Shown in pieces: positions 34,736 to 45,086 of a stretch of DNA of 64,000 nucleotides. The notes under the pieces are model-generated. The model worked only from the letters and a program-made list of their open reading frames with translations, was not told the origin of the DNA and searched no databases. The stretch is from assembly GCA_011799875.1 (NCBI GenBank), contig CM022302.1:104854730-104918729 (forward strand), read 5' to 3'. The first letter of the stretch is position 1. Every line of letters begins with the position of its first letter. Origin of the DNA: Thinopyrum elongatum. Lineage: Eukaryota > Streptophyta > Magnoliopsida > Poales > Poaceae. A program made the position numbers and the translations under genes.

Positions 34736-36504
34736 CGAATTTCTGGTAACTAAACTTGCTATCTTCTATAAAATTACGCTACATTGCCGACATACCCTCG
34801 ACAAAAATCATCTGTATATGAACATATATTAACTATTTTTTAAAATATTTTTATATAGGGACATTTTTTGATATGTGATGAATATTTTATTTCATACATA
34901 CATACATGTTTGTTTTGCAATGTACCCTTTTCCCAATTATAAAACTGGTTCATAATAATATGTTTTTAACTGTTAAGTAAAATAGTTTTCTCAAATAAAG
35001 AAAATAAAAAATCCAGGTTAATGACCCATGCCATGGCCGACCCATATAGCGTCAAGTAGGGGCACTAAACCCATTGTTGGTTTATCAGGTTTTATTGGTC
35101 CAGAAAGTTAGGCCCAGCAAACAATATAAAAGCTCCTATATTATCCCCATTTCAAGCCCTTCAGGCCCAACAGACCCAAACTAAGCCCGGACCGTTCAAA
35201 GTTCAGTCTGCAGTCCAGAAAGCAATTTTGGCTAAATAAAATCTAAGCTTTTGTCGATAATTCGGAGGCAAATGATTTACCATCCAGTCAGAAGACATGA
35301 TTGTTTTGCATCTTACAGCATGATATCTGCCACACCGTTCCTTCAGTTTTTCCTGTCCGAGCCAGGTCATGCCATGGTAAAAACTTGCTGAACCATCAGC
35401 CATGCGGTGGATCACCCATTCTCCTCTCCCTTCTCTCCCACTAGATCGGGAACGCGCCTTGGCGCGAGGGTGCCGGTCCTAACATTTTGGCCAAGCAGAT
35501 AGTACAAAGTTAGTAGGAATCCAGATTTAGTGTATACATTCGCATAGGATAACAAAATCGTTTGTGATAGGTGCAAGACATAATGGAGTTCGATATCAGC
35601 TTAAGATTATAAGGCAACATCGAGTAAGTTTATAAGGCAACATCGAGTTCAGTGTGTTCATAAGACCACAAAAGATAACCACTCGTCATTATGTTCGATA
35701 TCAAAAGCGCAAATATAGGAGAAAAAGTAATAAAAGCAGGAACATAATAATGGAGAAACAACTACGGAACCATAGCTATTAAGCATACTAATAAGTGGCT
35801 TCATTCAACTGCCTTATCGATCAACCTCATAGGTGGCACTTCACATGAACCTGATGCAAACAACTTGTGAGATAAACGGTATATAATGATTTCTGTACAG
35901 ACAGTGCACTTGCGATTTTGTATCTTAGGATTTTAAAGCTTATGGACTGCGAGCGTTAGTCCCCCCTTTCAATCTTAAAGGCAAAGACTCATCTCTGAAA
36001 TTCTATGACCCCTGCTGCTTTGACAAAGTCACCAATTGTTTGTTATCATGGCCCTCTTGTTTGTGTCCATTATTATCCGGACCTGTCTTGTGACACCTCA
36101 AGTGCTGAGTTTCACCATCATGTCCTCGACCGGTTCATTGAGATGGTCCTTTAGATATAGCTTCGTGAAGCGACAGGAGAAGCACTGGAAAAAGAAACAT
36201 TAATTGGTCATAGTTGGGTACTACGATTCTCTACTTGTAAGGAGGGTTTTTAAGATCCATACCATCCTCTGTCCAGGAGTCATGAAAGTCTTGTTCATCT
36301 CGCAAACATAATACTTGATGAGAGGGACAGTTTAACCAATGTAATGCTCAAGTCATTTGATCTCGCACGGGAAATGTCATATTCGCCTGTATACACATTC
36401 GTATCTGAAGATGTCGAAACTACCCAGCTGTGGTGCTGCATGGTAGCATTTGATCTTTAGCCCATGATTTAAAATAAATAAATAAACATGAGAAACGGAT
36501 CTGA
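34736..36504. other. Low-copy sequence with the second copy of the direct repeat
   Basis: 35090-35415 matches 18890-19590 in the same orientation, without the 355-bp solo LTR. The match ends where both copies read tgctgaac/ttgaac. Between 35600 and 35650 a short unit (tataaggcaacatcgagt) is doubled. No gene was recognised in 35420-36504. Confidence 0.55.
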
Positions 36505-36524
36505 CACTACTAGGAAAAGGCTAA

Positions 36525-36830
36525 TTAGTGGCGCACCTGTTTTGGCCATTAATGGCGCACTATAGGTGCGCCACTATCATCACGCCACTAGTAACAAATA
36601 CTAATGGCGCACCCCTGGTGCGCCATTAGTATACCAGACAATAGTGACGCACCTGGCAGTGCGCCATTAATATGTCAAAAGGTGCGCCATTACTATGCCT
36701 CCTAGGGGGCCATATTTACCTTGTGCTCTGGGTTACTAATGGCGCACTTCTAGATAATGCGCCACTAGTGTGTTTATTGCAGTGCGCCACTAAAGTGCAG
36801 TATGGTGCGCCACTAGTATGAATATTAGGA
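36525..36830. repeat. CACTA 2 left subterminal repeats
   Basis: At least eight copies of tggcgcacc or its complement ggtgcgcca with catta/tagtg spacers, in both orientations. Confidence 0.9.
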
Positions 36831-37057
36831 ATTTTTTTTTTCTTTTCTGATATTTGCACAGGTTACAAAATATATTACTGCACAGAATATAGACAGCACA
36901 ACATATAAACAGCAGATTTATCGAATACAATAGAAGATTAGTCTCCGAATACAATTCATCATATTAGTCTCCGAATTCAAAATACCGAACAAAGTTAGAA
37001 CATTACAAGTCTCGAGACCGCGAGTAGCGAGTTTGTCTTCACATTACAAGTCGATAT

Positions 37058-37300
37058 CTAAACTACCATCACATAGAAGAGAGCTGCGGTCACGATGAGC
37101 ATCATCGCGATGAAGCTGGTCTTCATCCGGTTCCTCCTCCTCTCTCCCGCTAGATAGCGCGCATATCTAGCTTCCGCCTCCGCCCTAGTGGTGTACCCTT
37201 TGTAACTGTTACCGCTGAAACGGTGAACCTGTCTCTGACACTCCTCCCAGTCGTCGTAGACTCCGGGAACCTTACCCTTGTACACGACATACGAAGGCAT
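37058..37300 (-). CDS. Small protein with RNase-H1-N/viroplasmin-like domain and membrane tail, 80 aa
   Basis: The ATG is at 37300. Residues 3-52 (YVVYKGKVPGVYDDWEEC, then FSGNSYKGYTTRAEAEARY) match the caulimovirus viroplasmin/RNase H1 N-terminal fold, which binds RNA-DNA hybrids in RNase H1. Residues about 60-80 (TSFIAMMLIVTAALFYVMVV) form a hydrophobic tail that looks like a C-terminal membrane anchor. No RNase H catalytic domain follows. The frame is intact and lies between the subterminal repeats and the Ulp1-like gene. Its function in the transposon is unknown; a hybrid-binding accessory role is inference. Confidence 0.75.
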   Translation of the reverse strand: MPSYVVYKGKVPGVYDDWEECQRQVHRFSGNSYKGYTTRAEAEARYARYLAGERRRNRMKTSFIAMMLIVTAALFYVMVV

Positions 37301-37545
37301 CTCTATGCACTAGACAAACAAAACGTTAGTAGCAATTCACAGACAATACATAAGCAATATATAAGTATGCAACAAAAGGATCGGAAGAGAAAAGCAACAC
37401 ATTAATAGCACGATTCATGGTCCTACTAATAAATAGCATCGATTACATATAAGTTGAACGACTGTCCAAACTAAAGAGACATACAAGTTCATTAAAGTTT
37501 AATTACAACATGAGCTAATCGATATTTCAGAACTACATAGCATCA

Positions 37546-40080
37546 CTACTTTCGACTCGACTCAGGGACCGGAGCGTGGATGAAGCCGCCGTCTTTCGTG
37601 ATGGTCATGAAATCGCGGGCGTTGTCAGCCTGCATTTGTAGCGTTGTTTCTATCTCACTGTTGGACGGTTGATATCTGAGGTAGAACTGCCCCGAGGTAC
37701 GAAGGACATCTTGATGGATGATTTCCGCAAACTCCGACTAGATGCCAAAGAATTCTTGTCTGATGTCCGCGTCCTGGATTGCCGATAAGCGTGCGGCCCA
37801 ATCTTTGAGATTATTTGGTAGCAGAAGGTGATTATGGTCCCGTACGATCGCCCGCATGTGATGGAGGGCGTAGTAGGCATCCTTCTGACCGCCAGGCGGC
37901 TACTTGACGCAGGGGAACGTCGTATTGTGGGTGAACACGTGCTTGCCGTACCTACGAATTGGCCTGCTGAAGGTGCCTCCAGATCTGGCGTAGCCGGGAA
38001 GAGCTTAATCAAGAACTTTCTTGATATTTGTGTAGTCTTTCTTCGGCTGACGGTCCGAGTCGAAATACGTGGCCGTGGAATATTTCGGACTTAAGAGGAT
38101 GAGTGTGCAATGTGTGTCACTGCACAAAACACGGAATGTTAGAAAAAAAAAGAACGATCGAAATCTAAGAAATCATATGTTACGGGGCGGTGAGGGGATG
38201 ACTTACTCGGGAAAGTAAGGCACGAGGAAGTTATCCTTATCTGGGTTTGCCAGAATGACGCCTTCGAGGTATGAACTCGCGACTTGCCGGTCCCCAGCGC
38301 TGCCCAAGATCTTGGCACGCATGTAGAAGGGGTCGACTATCACGATGTCCGGGGTCTTGTCTCTAATGATCCGCATCTCCATACTCAGCGAAAATAGCCG
38401 AATGAAGGTGTAGTGCAGCGGATGAAGGTTAAACATAGCGAAGATGTCATCAAACCGCAGGACGATCATACCCCCGATGGTGCTATCGACAAAGCCCTTG
38501 CACTCTGGCACCTTGGCCACGAAAACCGGGTATGCCACATCATTCTCGGAGAGACGCCGCTTCTCCAAAGAAAGAACACTGTCATGCAGACTCCGCATAG
38601 CACCGGTTGCAGCATTGAGCAGATTAGTCGGTAGCATCGGCCTACCCGCCACATGCACCCTCCTCGAGATATCCTTAGGTGAAGGTGGCCCGTCCTGAGC
38701 ACGGATCGTACTCGGTGCTGGCGGCTCGCACCCTGCTTGTTATTCTTTCTTTTCCGTCCCTTCTTCTTCTGCTGTAATGGGATCGAGTTCTGCTCAGAGA
38801 CCGCCTTCTTGAGTGTGTTGGGGCTGATAATATTTTGCACCTCGGCTATCTGAGGCTCGGTGAAGGCGGCAGCTGGAGGCGTCTCCTGAGAACTGAACGC
38901 CAGACGACGCCTGTTGCAATTGGGTTTCTCCGCGGTACCAGCTAGATCGCGATCGTCTTTTGCAGGGTTGGGTTCTTGAGAAGGAGGCCCCAAGAATTCG
39001 TCACCGTACCCATGTTCGTTGAAGTACTTATCGACGTTGGTAAATGTACCGTCGTCGTCGTCGTCGTCCGGATCCTATGTTATATGCATGTCCGGATCCT
39101 GTGCCATATGCATGTCCGGCATGTACGGTAGCGTTGCGGCGGTCTTGCCATGGCTTGGCGCCGGCACGACTGGCGGTGTTGTCTGTGGGGTGGTGTCCCC
39201 TACCCCCAAACGAATCTGGCTCTTCGGCCAAAGCAGGGGCCAGCTTAAGCAGGCGCTGAGGGTCATCACATCATCTTTGTCGGCCCCAGGGGGTCGAAAC
39301 GGAGGTAACAAGTCATCGCAGCCCGGCAGCACCCGAACCAGTTGAACCCTATACACGGTGGGTGGCATCGGAATACCATGGAACACGCGGCTGCCCGGTT
39401 GAACGATTCTGGCCTTGGCGACATCGATCAACTGGCCGTCCACGAAGTGCAGGAGAGTGCTTGGAACGTCGGCGGCGCCCTGCGAAAACATGTAGGGCGT
39501 CAGGGATGCCCAGTCAAAGGCATGGAGATGAAGTCGTCGGCCAAGAGGCTTAATTAGTTACCGTGATGGCGTCGAGCTCGGCTAATGTCGAGGCATCGCC
39601 AACGGCGGGCGTGCAAGTGACGGAGGGGCCGCTTGCTGCCGAGGTGCCGGCCGGCGTATTCTTCCCACACCCGGGTGCATTAAGCTCCAATGCCGGCGCC
39701 GACGCCAGAGACACCAATGCCGCCTCCGCCGTAGACACCAATGGCGCCGCCAGCGTGTTGTGCGAGTTGCTGCCCGTGAAGCTGGGAATCGGGGGCGGCC
39801 CCAGTTGGCCGCCCGCCATCCATGCCTGCAGCCCCTCAATCAAGGTAGGCACAATGGCGATGATCGTCGCTCCCAGTTGGTCTCGCACTTGCTCTTCGAC
39901 TATCTTCGGAATCCGCGCCACTTGTGCCTTGAGTTCTTGAACCTCGCGCTTCTGGCTTTCCGAGCTGGTCTTTCTCTCCTTTCGCCCAGCGGTATAGTAA
40001 TCCGACCATTTCGTGGACAAGCCTTTGCCGGCCACACGACCAGCTGACGACGGCTTACTGAGCTTATCCTTGTGTTTCAT
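37546..40080 (-). pseudogene. CACTA 2 second gene: coiled-coil N-terminus and Ulp1/C48-like C-terminus
   Basis: Spliced gene. Exon 1 starts at ATG 40080, is basic (MKHKDKLSKPSSAGR), has a short coiled coil and is then Ala/Pro-rich; it ends at a gtaact donor near 39562. A later exon (38658-38206) encodes MHVAGRPMLPTNLLNAATGAMRSLHD ... FLVPYFP and ends at a GTAAGT donor. The acceptor at 38120 leads into DTHCTLILLSPKYSTATYFDSD, which carries the His and Asp positions of a Ulp1 (C48) peptidase fold. The expected catalytic Cys-Gly site reads GGQKDAYY, so the Cys is absent. In-frame stops occur after KKVLD (about 38007), after FPCVK (about 37902) and after EFFGI (about 37740). Not functional. Confidence 0.75.
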
Positions 40081-41110
40081 TACGTTTAATGCCCTATTTA
40101 AAGTGGTGTCCCAAGGTGTTTAAATTTTCTAAATGAAGGCGATAGCTAAGGAAAACCAGTTCAGGCTTCTTGGGAACTAGAGTAGCATATTCAGTAAATC
40201 AACTTGCAGTGGGAAGTACAGCAAGTTAAATCAAGTAGTCAAAGACAATAGGATTAGTGTACTGAACCAGGGAGCAGAGGTGGAGCGGAGACCGGAGTTG
40301 AGGTGGCCGGAGTTGAGGAAGACGGCGGCGACCCGAGGAAGAAGACAAGGTGGATCCGGTGCTGTGCGGCTCCTCGGCGGCGGCGGTCTGGCGGCAGGTG
40401 GGAGGAGACGGGGCGACGGCGGCGAGGCTTTCTGGGCTCTGGGGGAGAGGAGAGGGCGGAGAGGGCGAGGGGAAGCACGAGGGGGCAAGTGGGGAGGGGG
40501 GCCCGAGGAGGCAGGGCGGCGGCGGTGGAGCGGGCGCGGGCGGACGGCGGCGGGGGTCGTCGGGTTAGGTGGATCTGGCGAGGGAGGGAGAGAGGCCAGA
40601 GGGAGAGGGGAGCAAGTCGAGTGGGGGGAGGGTTAGCAATGGCGCACCTTTTAGGGGTGCGCCATAAACATACGTATACCAATGGCGCACCTTCTCCTGG
40701 TGCGCCATTAGTAACATTTTTTTTGGATTTTTAGTTGCATCTAATAATTTTTTAGAAAATGACGATCAAATTTGAAAACATTTATGAATGTGAAAAAATA
40801 TCATAAAATTTGTTATTTGAAAATATTTATGAATATGAAAAAATATCATCAAATTTGAAAAAATACTCATGAATTCAAAAAGTGCCCATGAAATTTAAAA
40901 ATATTCATGAGTTAAAAAAATATTAACAAATTCAATACTTTTTGTGAGTTACAAATTCAATACCAGAATAAACCTAAATAAAAATTGGTATACCAGAATA
41001 AACATAAATAAATATTCATGAGGACTAGAACAGAAGAAATGTCATTTCCACATGTCGAAATACAATCGAGAAATGAAGACTACAATTTAAATACAGTCGA
41101 TCTTAGCTAG
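40081..41110. other. CACTA 2 spacer with promoter-like GC-rich block and internal subterminal-type repeats
   Basis: 40260-40630 is very G-rich on the plus strand (C-rich leader of the minus-strand gene). 40637-40714 holds four copies of tggcgcacc/ggtgcgcca, the subterminal motif, about 4.1 kb inside the element. The rest (40715-41100) is AT-rich with repeated aaaatattcatgaa units. Confidence 0.6.
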
Positions 41111-42167
41111 CTATCCTTTCACAATCTTCTTGCCCTTCTTTTTCGCAAATGGAGTTCTTCTCTTGAACGGACGTTCTTTAGGTAGGGTGGTCCTGCTTCT
41201 TCTTGTGGTGTATGGTACTTCATCGTCGTCGTCATGTTCCATCTTCGGGTCGCCGTACTTGTCGAAGTCTTGCTCATTGGCGACTCCATCCATTCCGATG
41301 ATCTTCCTTTTGCCTCTCCTCGCGACAACACGACTGGCTTTGACGGGTCGGAAATGAAGAAGCATTGGTCCACTTGGGAAGCCAGTACCCATGGCTCATT
41401 TTTCGCGGTGACGTTTGCACCCGCGATCTTGGATTTGGCTTCGGGTATAACTATGGTGGTGAAATACCGGTCTTCTTTTAGGACGCTCTTGGCCCATCTG
41501 ACACGGAACATCGGGACCTTCTCTCCAGCGTAGCTCAGCTCCCAGATCTCCTCGATCCTTCCGTAGTATCTGTCCTTGTCGTTACCGGTGTAGGATTCCA
41601 TCGTTACCCCGGAGTTCTGATAACCATCGCTCTTCATGTCCTTTTCCTCGGTGTAGAATGTGTAGCCGTTGATATCGTACGCCTCATAGGTCATCAGGTT
41701 GTGCTCGGCGCCCTGTGACAAGGCGAATATGAGTTTTTCTTCCGCGGAAGAATCCTCATGTAAAGGGTACGACAGAAGCTTCTCCTTGAACCAACGCATG
41801 AAACATGAGTTGTGCCCTTTGATTATATCTCCGTCCGTCCTCTGTTGGCCTCGGTCATTGTACGTCTTCTCAATAAAGGTTTTGTGCTCTACCACCCAAG
41901 GATCGACCACGTCTATGTGTTGTAGCGCGACTAGGTTTGCTCTTTCAAAGTCGGCGAGTCGACCCTCGAAGTCGACATGCATTTCGCGGCGACCCTCGCG
42001 GTGACCCCATCCAGCGAGCCTGCCGAGGTGCCTGTTGACGGGCAGACCAACGGGGTTCTCGATGCCTAGATAATTCGTGCAGTAGGAGATGCACTCTTCG
42101 GTCAGAAAGCCCTTGGCTATGCTTCCCTCTGGACGTGACATGTTGCGAACGTATCCTTTGATGACAC
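41111..42167 (-). pseudogene. CACTA 2 TNP2 transposase, C-terminal part
   Basis: Continues from the other side of the gypsy element in the same reading frame. It encodes NMSRPEGSIAKGFLTEECI and a region of the DUF4216 type (RYYGRIEEIWELSYAGEKVPMFRVRW ... CFFISDP). Near 41340 the frame shifts by one, and the normal end (KRKIIGMDGVANEQDFDKYG ... KKGKKIVKG, stop at 41111) lies in another frame. Both the gypsy insertion and the frameshift break the protein. Confidence 0.85.
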
Positions 42168-42763
42168 TGACAAAGACATGTACCTAGGGTAGGGTAATAG
42201 GCCTGACCTAGACACCCTTACCCGAGGACACTGCCCTAAGGCCAAGGACATTCAAAGGATGGTACCATCTACCGACTGAAATCGCCACAGGGTGCAACCC
42301 ACTCGACCAACAGTTCACTCGGACAACCCAATTTCATTCGACCGGGGTGTACTCACTCGACCACACCGGAAACCACTCGGAAGACAGAAGATCTAAGGTC
42401 ACTCAGGATGGCAAGGGTCAGGCATTCACTCCGTAGTCTTAATGATCATTTATTTGCCTTTATTGCTGGCGTTATCAGTAACGTCCTGCCTTTATAGACA
42501 TTGAAACCCTTGTAACGTGGGACGGTTGGGGTCCTGGCGCACTCTATATAAGCCACCCCCCTCCTCAGGCACAAGGGTTCGCACCCCCTGTAACTTCACG
42601 CATAAGTCAATCGACCGAGCCTCCGGGCACCGAGACGTAGGGCTGTTACTTCCTCCGAGAAGGGCCTGAACTCGTAAATCTTGTGTGCACAACCTCACTG
42701 TAGCTAGGATCTTGCCTCCTCATACCTACCCCCCATTCTACTGTCAGACTTAGAACCACGACA
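42168..42763 (+). repeat. Gypsy 5' LTR, 596 bp
   Basis: Begins tgacaaagacatgtacctag and ends gaaccacgaca. It is nearly identical to 54795-55388. A tctatataagcc TATA region lies near 42544 and is followed by the probable transcription start. Confidence 0.95.
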
Positions 42764-42782
42764 GTTGGCGCCCACCGTGGGG
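42764..42782 (+). promoter_or_regulatory. Gypsy primer-binding site (putative)
   Basis: The sequence gttggcgcccaccgtgggg directly follows the 5' LTR, where the tRNA primer pairs. The priming tRNA is not identified with certainty. Confidence 0.7.
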
Positions 42783-42837
42783 CATGTGTCTTAGCGACTT
42801 TCCGGTGAGGTTGCAATTTTTTCCGATTCCCATCATC

Positions 42838-45077
42838 ATGGTTTCGGGTGGAGGTTTGGCTGAGGGCCACGAGATCCGTCTCGGCGCGCTCGTCTTCATC
42901 GCCGACGACTCCGCCTGGCTCCAGGAGGCCCCCCTCGACGTCAAGACGTTCCCCGTCCGCGGGGCGACGCACTTTCGCGCATGTGTCCCCGGCGTCCTTC
43001 TGCGGCAGCCGTCGACCCAATATCGGTCGTTTCCTACGGCGTCTTCGTTCCCCGCTGTTCGTCGTTGCAAGTGATCCGGTCGATCGCGGCTTCAGCGGTG
43101 GGTGAAACATGCAGTGGCATGTCAATCGGCCACCCCTCAAGTCGCGGCAATCGAGCCCGATGAATCTCTCTACGGCCTGTTCGATCTATCGACTGGCTCC
43201 GTCGAGACTCTGTCCGAGTGCGACAGCAGCGATCCTGCGGCGGAGGTCCTGATGGTCGACACACCGTGTAGCCCACCTGGCATGCATCGCAACGGAGGCG
43301 GCGACGGCGGTGGCGATCCGTCGCGTGTTCACGAGGAATACCACCCCGAAACCCTCTCTTCACAGTGGATGGAGGAACTTCACCGCCGTAACGAGGAAGC
43401 ACTCCACACGCCCATCGTCGGAGAGACCTCTGAGGCTCGGGCCTTGGAGGCAGCGCGCTTGGCCACTTTGGCTGAACGCACTCGACTGGAAAATCTTGAG
43501 CATGCACTCGACGAACGTGCTCGGCAGCAGATTCCTGAGTCCAGTCGACGGCGGCAATTGTTCCCTCCTGAACCTCAGGTATACCGCACTCTGATTCAGA
43601 ATCTTGTAGCCGCAGCTCATATAGCAGAATCCATCCAGCCATCCCAGTCGGAAGCTGGACGAGGTTTGATGCAGATCCGGGCTCTGCTCCGGGCGGCAGG
43701 AGACCAAAACACTGCAGTGTCACAGTCGCGTGACAGAATCCATAGCAGATCTGTGGTGGCTGACACAGTTCAGTCGGCTCACAGCCCAAGATCGCCTCCG
43801 CGGCATGAGGGGCGGGTGCATCGCCAGGATCAACACTTGGGTCGGATCCATGAGCAGTACGATCATCGACTCGGCCGTGATGACCGCCGTCGAGCGCCTG
43901 CACCCCCTCCGAGAAGCGGATCATATGTGCCCCGGCACTATTATGACAGGCGCCCGTATAGCGGAGGGCGGAGGACGCCGGTCGACCCAAGAGAGCCAGG
44001 GTTTGATGCGAGGTCAATTTTAGTGCAAGGTTTGGTCGACAGGAACCAAGCACACAGAGAGGGGCAAGGCAGGGATCGCCCGAGTGGAAGCAGGATTCAT
44101 GTTTCGGGTCCCGAGTGTTTTAGCAGAGCTATCAGAGCCGCTGAGATCCCCCCAACTTCAGGTTGGCGACTGGGGTTAGTAAGTTCACCGGTGAGTCGAA
44201 GCCTGATACTTGGCTGGAAGATTACCGAGTGGCTGTCCAGATCGGTGGTGGAAATGATGAGGTAGCTATGAAACACCTACCTCTCATGCTGGAAGGGTCG
44301 GCCAGAGCATGGCTGAATCAGTTGGCTCCAGGCAGCATATTCAGCTGGGAAGAGTTAGCCCGAGTGTTTGTCAGGACATTTGAGGGCACATGTAAACGAC
44401 CTGCGGGGTTGACAGAATTGCAACATTGTGTACAGAAGCCGAATGAAACTCTGAGGGATTACATCCAAAGATGGACCACATTACACCACACAGTAGAGAA
44501 TGTATCCCAACACCAAGCAGTTTGTGCCTTCAAGGAAGGCGTTCGGTATCGGGAGCTTAACTTGAAATTCGGTCAGACAGGAGATATGTCTCTGACCCGA
44601 ATGATGGAAATAGCCACCCGGTACGCTAATGGTGAAGAAGAGGACTGACTCCGCAGTGGGAAGGGCAAGCCAGTCGCCCAAGACACCGGAGTGGGTCGGA
44701 AGCAGAAACACAAAGCCGAGCCAGTAGGTCCGGGTGAAGCTGCAGTTGTAACTCAAGGGAAATTCAAAGGAAAGCCCAAGGGACCCTAGATCCCCAAGAA
44801 GGTGAAAGATCAGGCTGGGAACGATGTGTTGGACTTGCCATGTCACATTCACACCAAGAAGGATGAAGAGGGAAATCTGATTTATCCCAAACATACCACT
44901 CGACAATGTCAGCTCCTAATCCAGCAGTTCCGAGAGAAACAGCCCAATGAAAAGGAAAAAGAGTCTGACAAGGATGGTGATCAGGAAGAAGATGATGACG
45001 GTTTCCCTAACGTCAATTCCACTTTGATGATTTTTGCTGACATTGAGAGTAAAAGTCGACTGAAAGTCATCAACTGA
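42838..45077 (+). pseudogene. Gypsy gag with stops and a frameshift
   Basis: Gag forms the particle. The ATG at 42838 opens MVSGGGLAEGHEIRLGALVF. A TGA interrupts at 43072, and the same frame then runs through a Glu/Arg-rich helical region to about 44150. There the frame shifts into the one holding the conserved gag core (TWLEDYRVAVQIGGGNDEV ... LPLMLEGSARAWLNQLAPGSI ... FVRTFEGT). Further stops lie at 44646 (TGA), 44787 (TAG) and 45075 (TGA). A classical CCHC knuckle is not seen; CHIHTKKDEEGNLIYPKHTTRQC near 44830-44910 may be a zinc-binding variant. Confidence 0.85.
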
Positions 45078-45086
45078 GAGGTAAAC

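Noticed and set aside
35900..36470. Possible gene fragment on the minus strand
   Set aside because: Short protein-like pieces in changing frames did not match any family I could name.
40231..40734. Overlapping Arg/Gly/Pro-rich ORFs on both strands
   Set aside because: A strongly G-rich leader block in CACTA 2; no consistent frame or motif.
42840..44053. Minus-strand frames of up to 339 codons opposite gag
   Set aside because: Shadows of the GC-rich gag gene; they cross into the LTR and show no conserved features.
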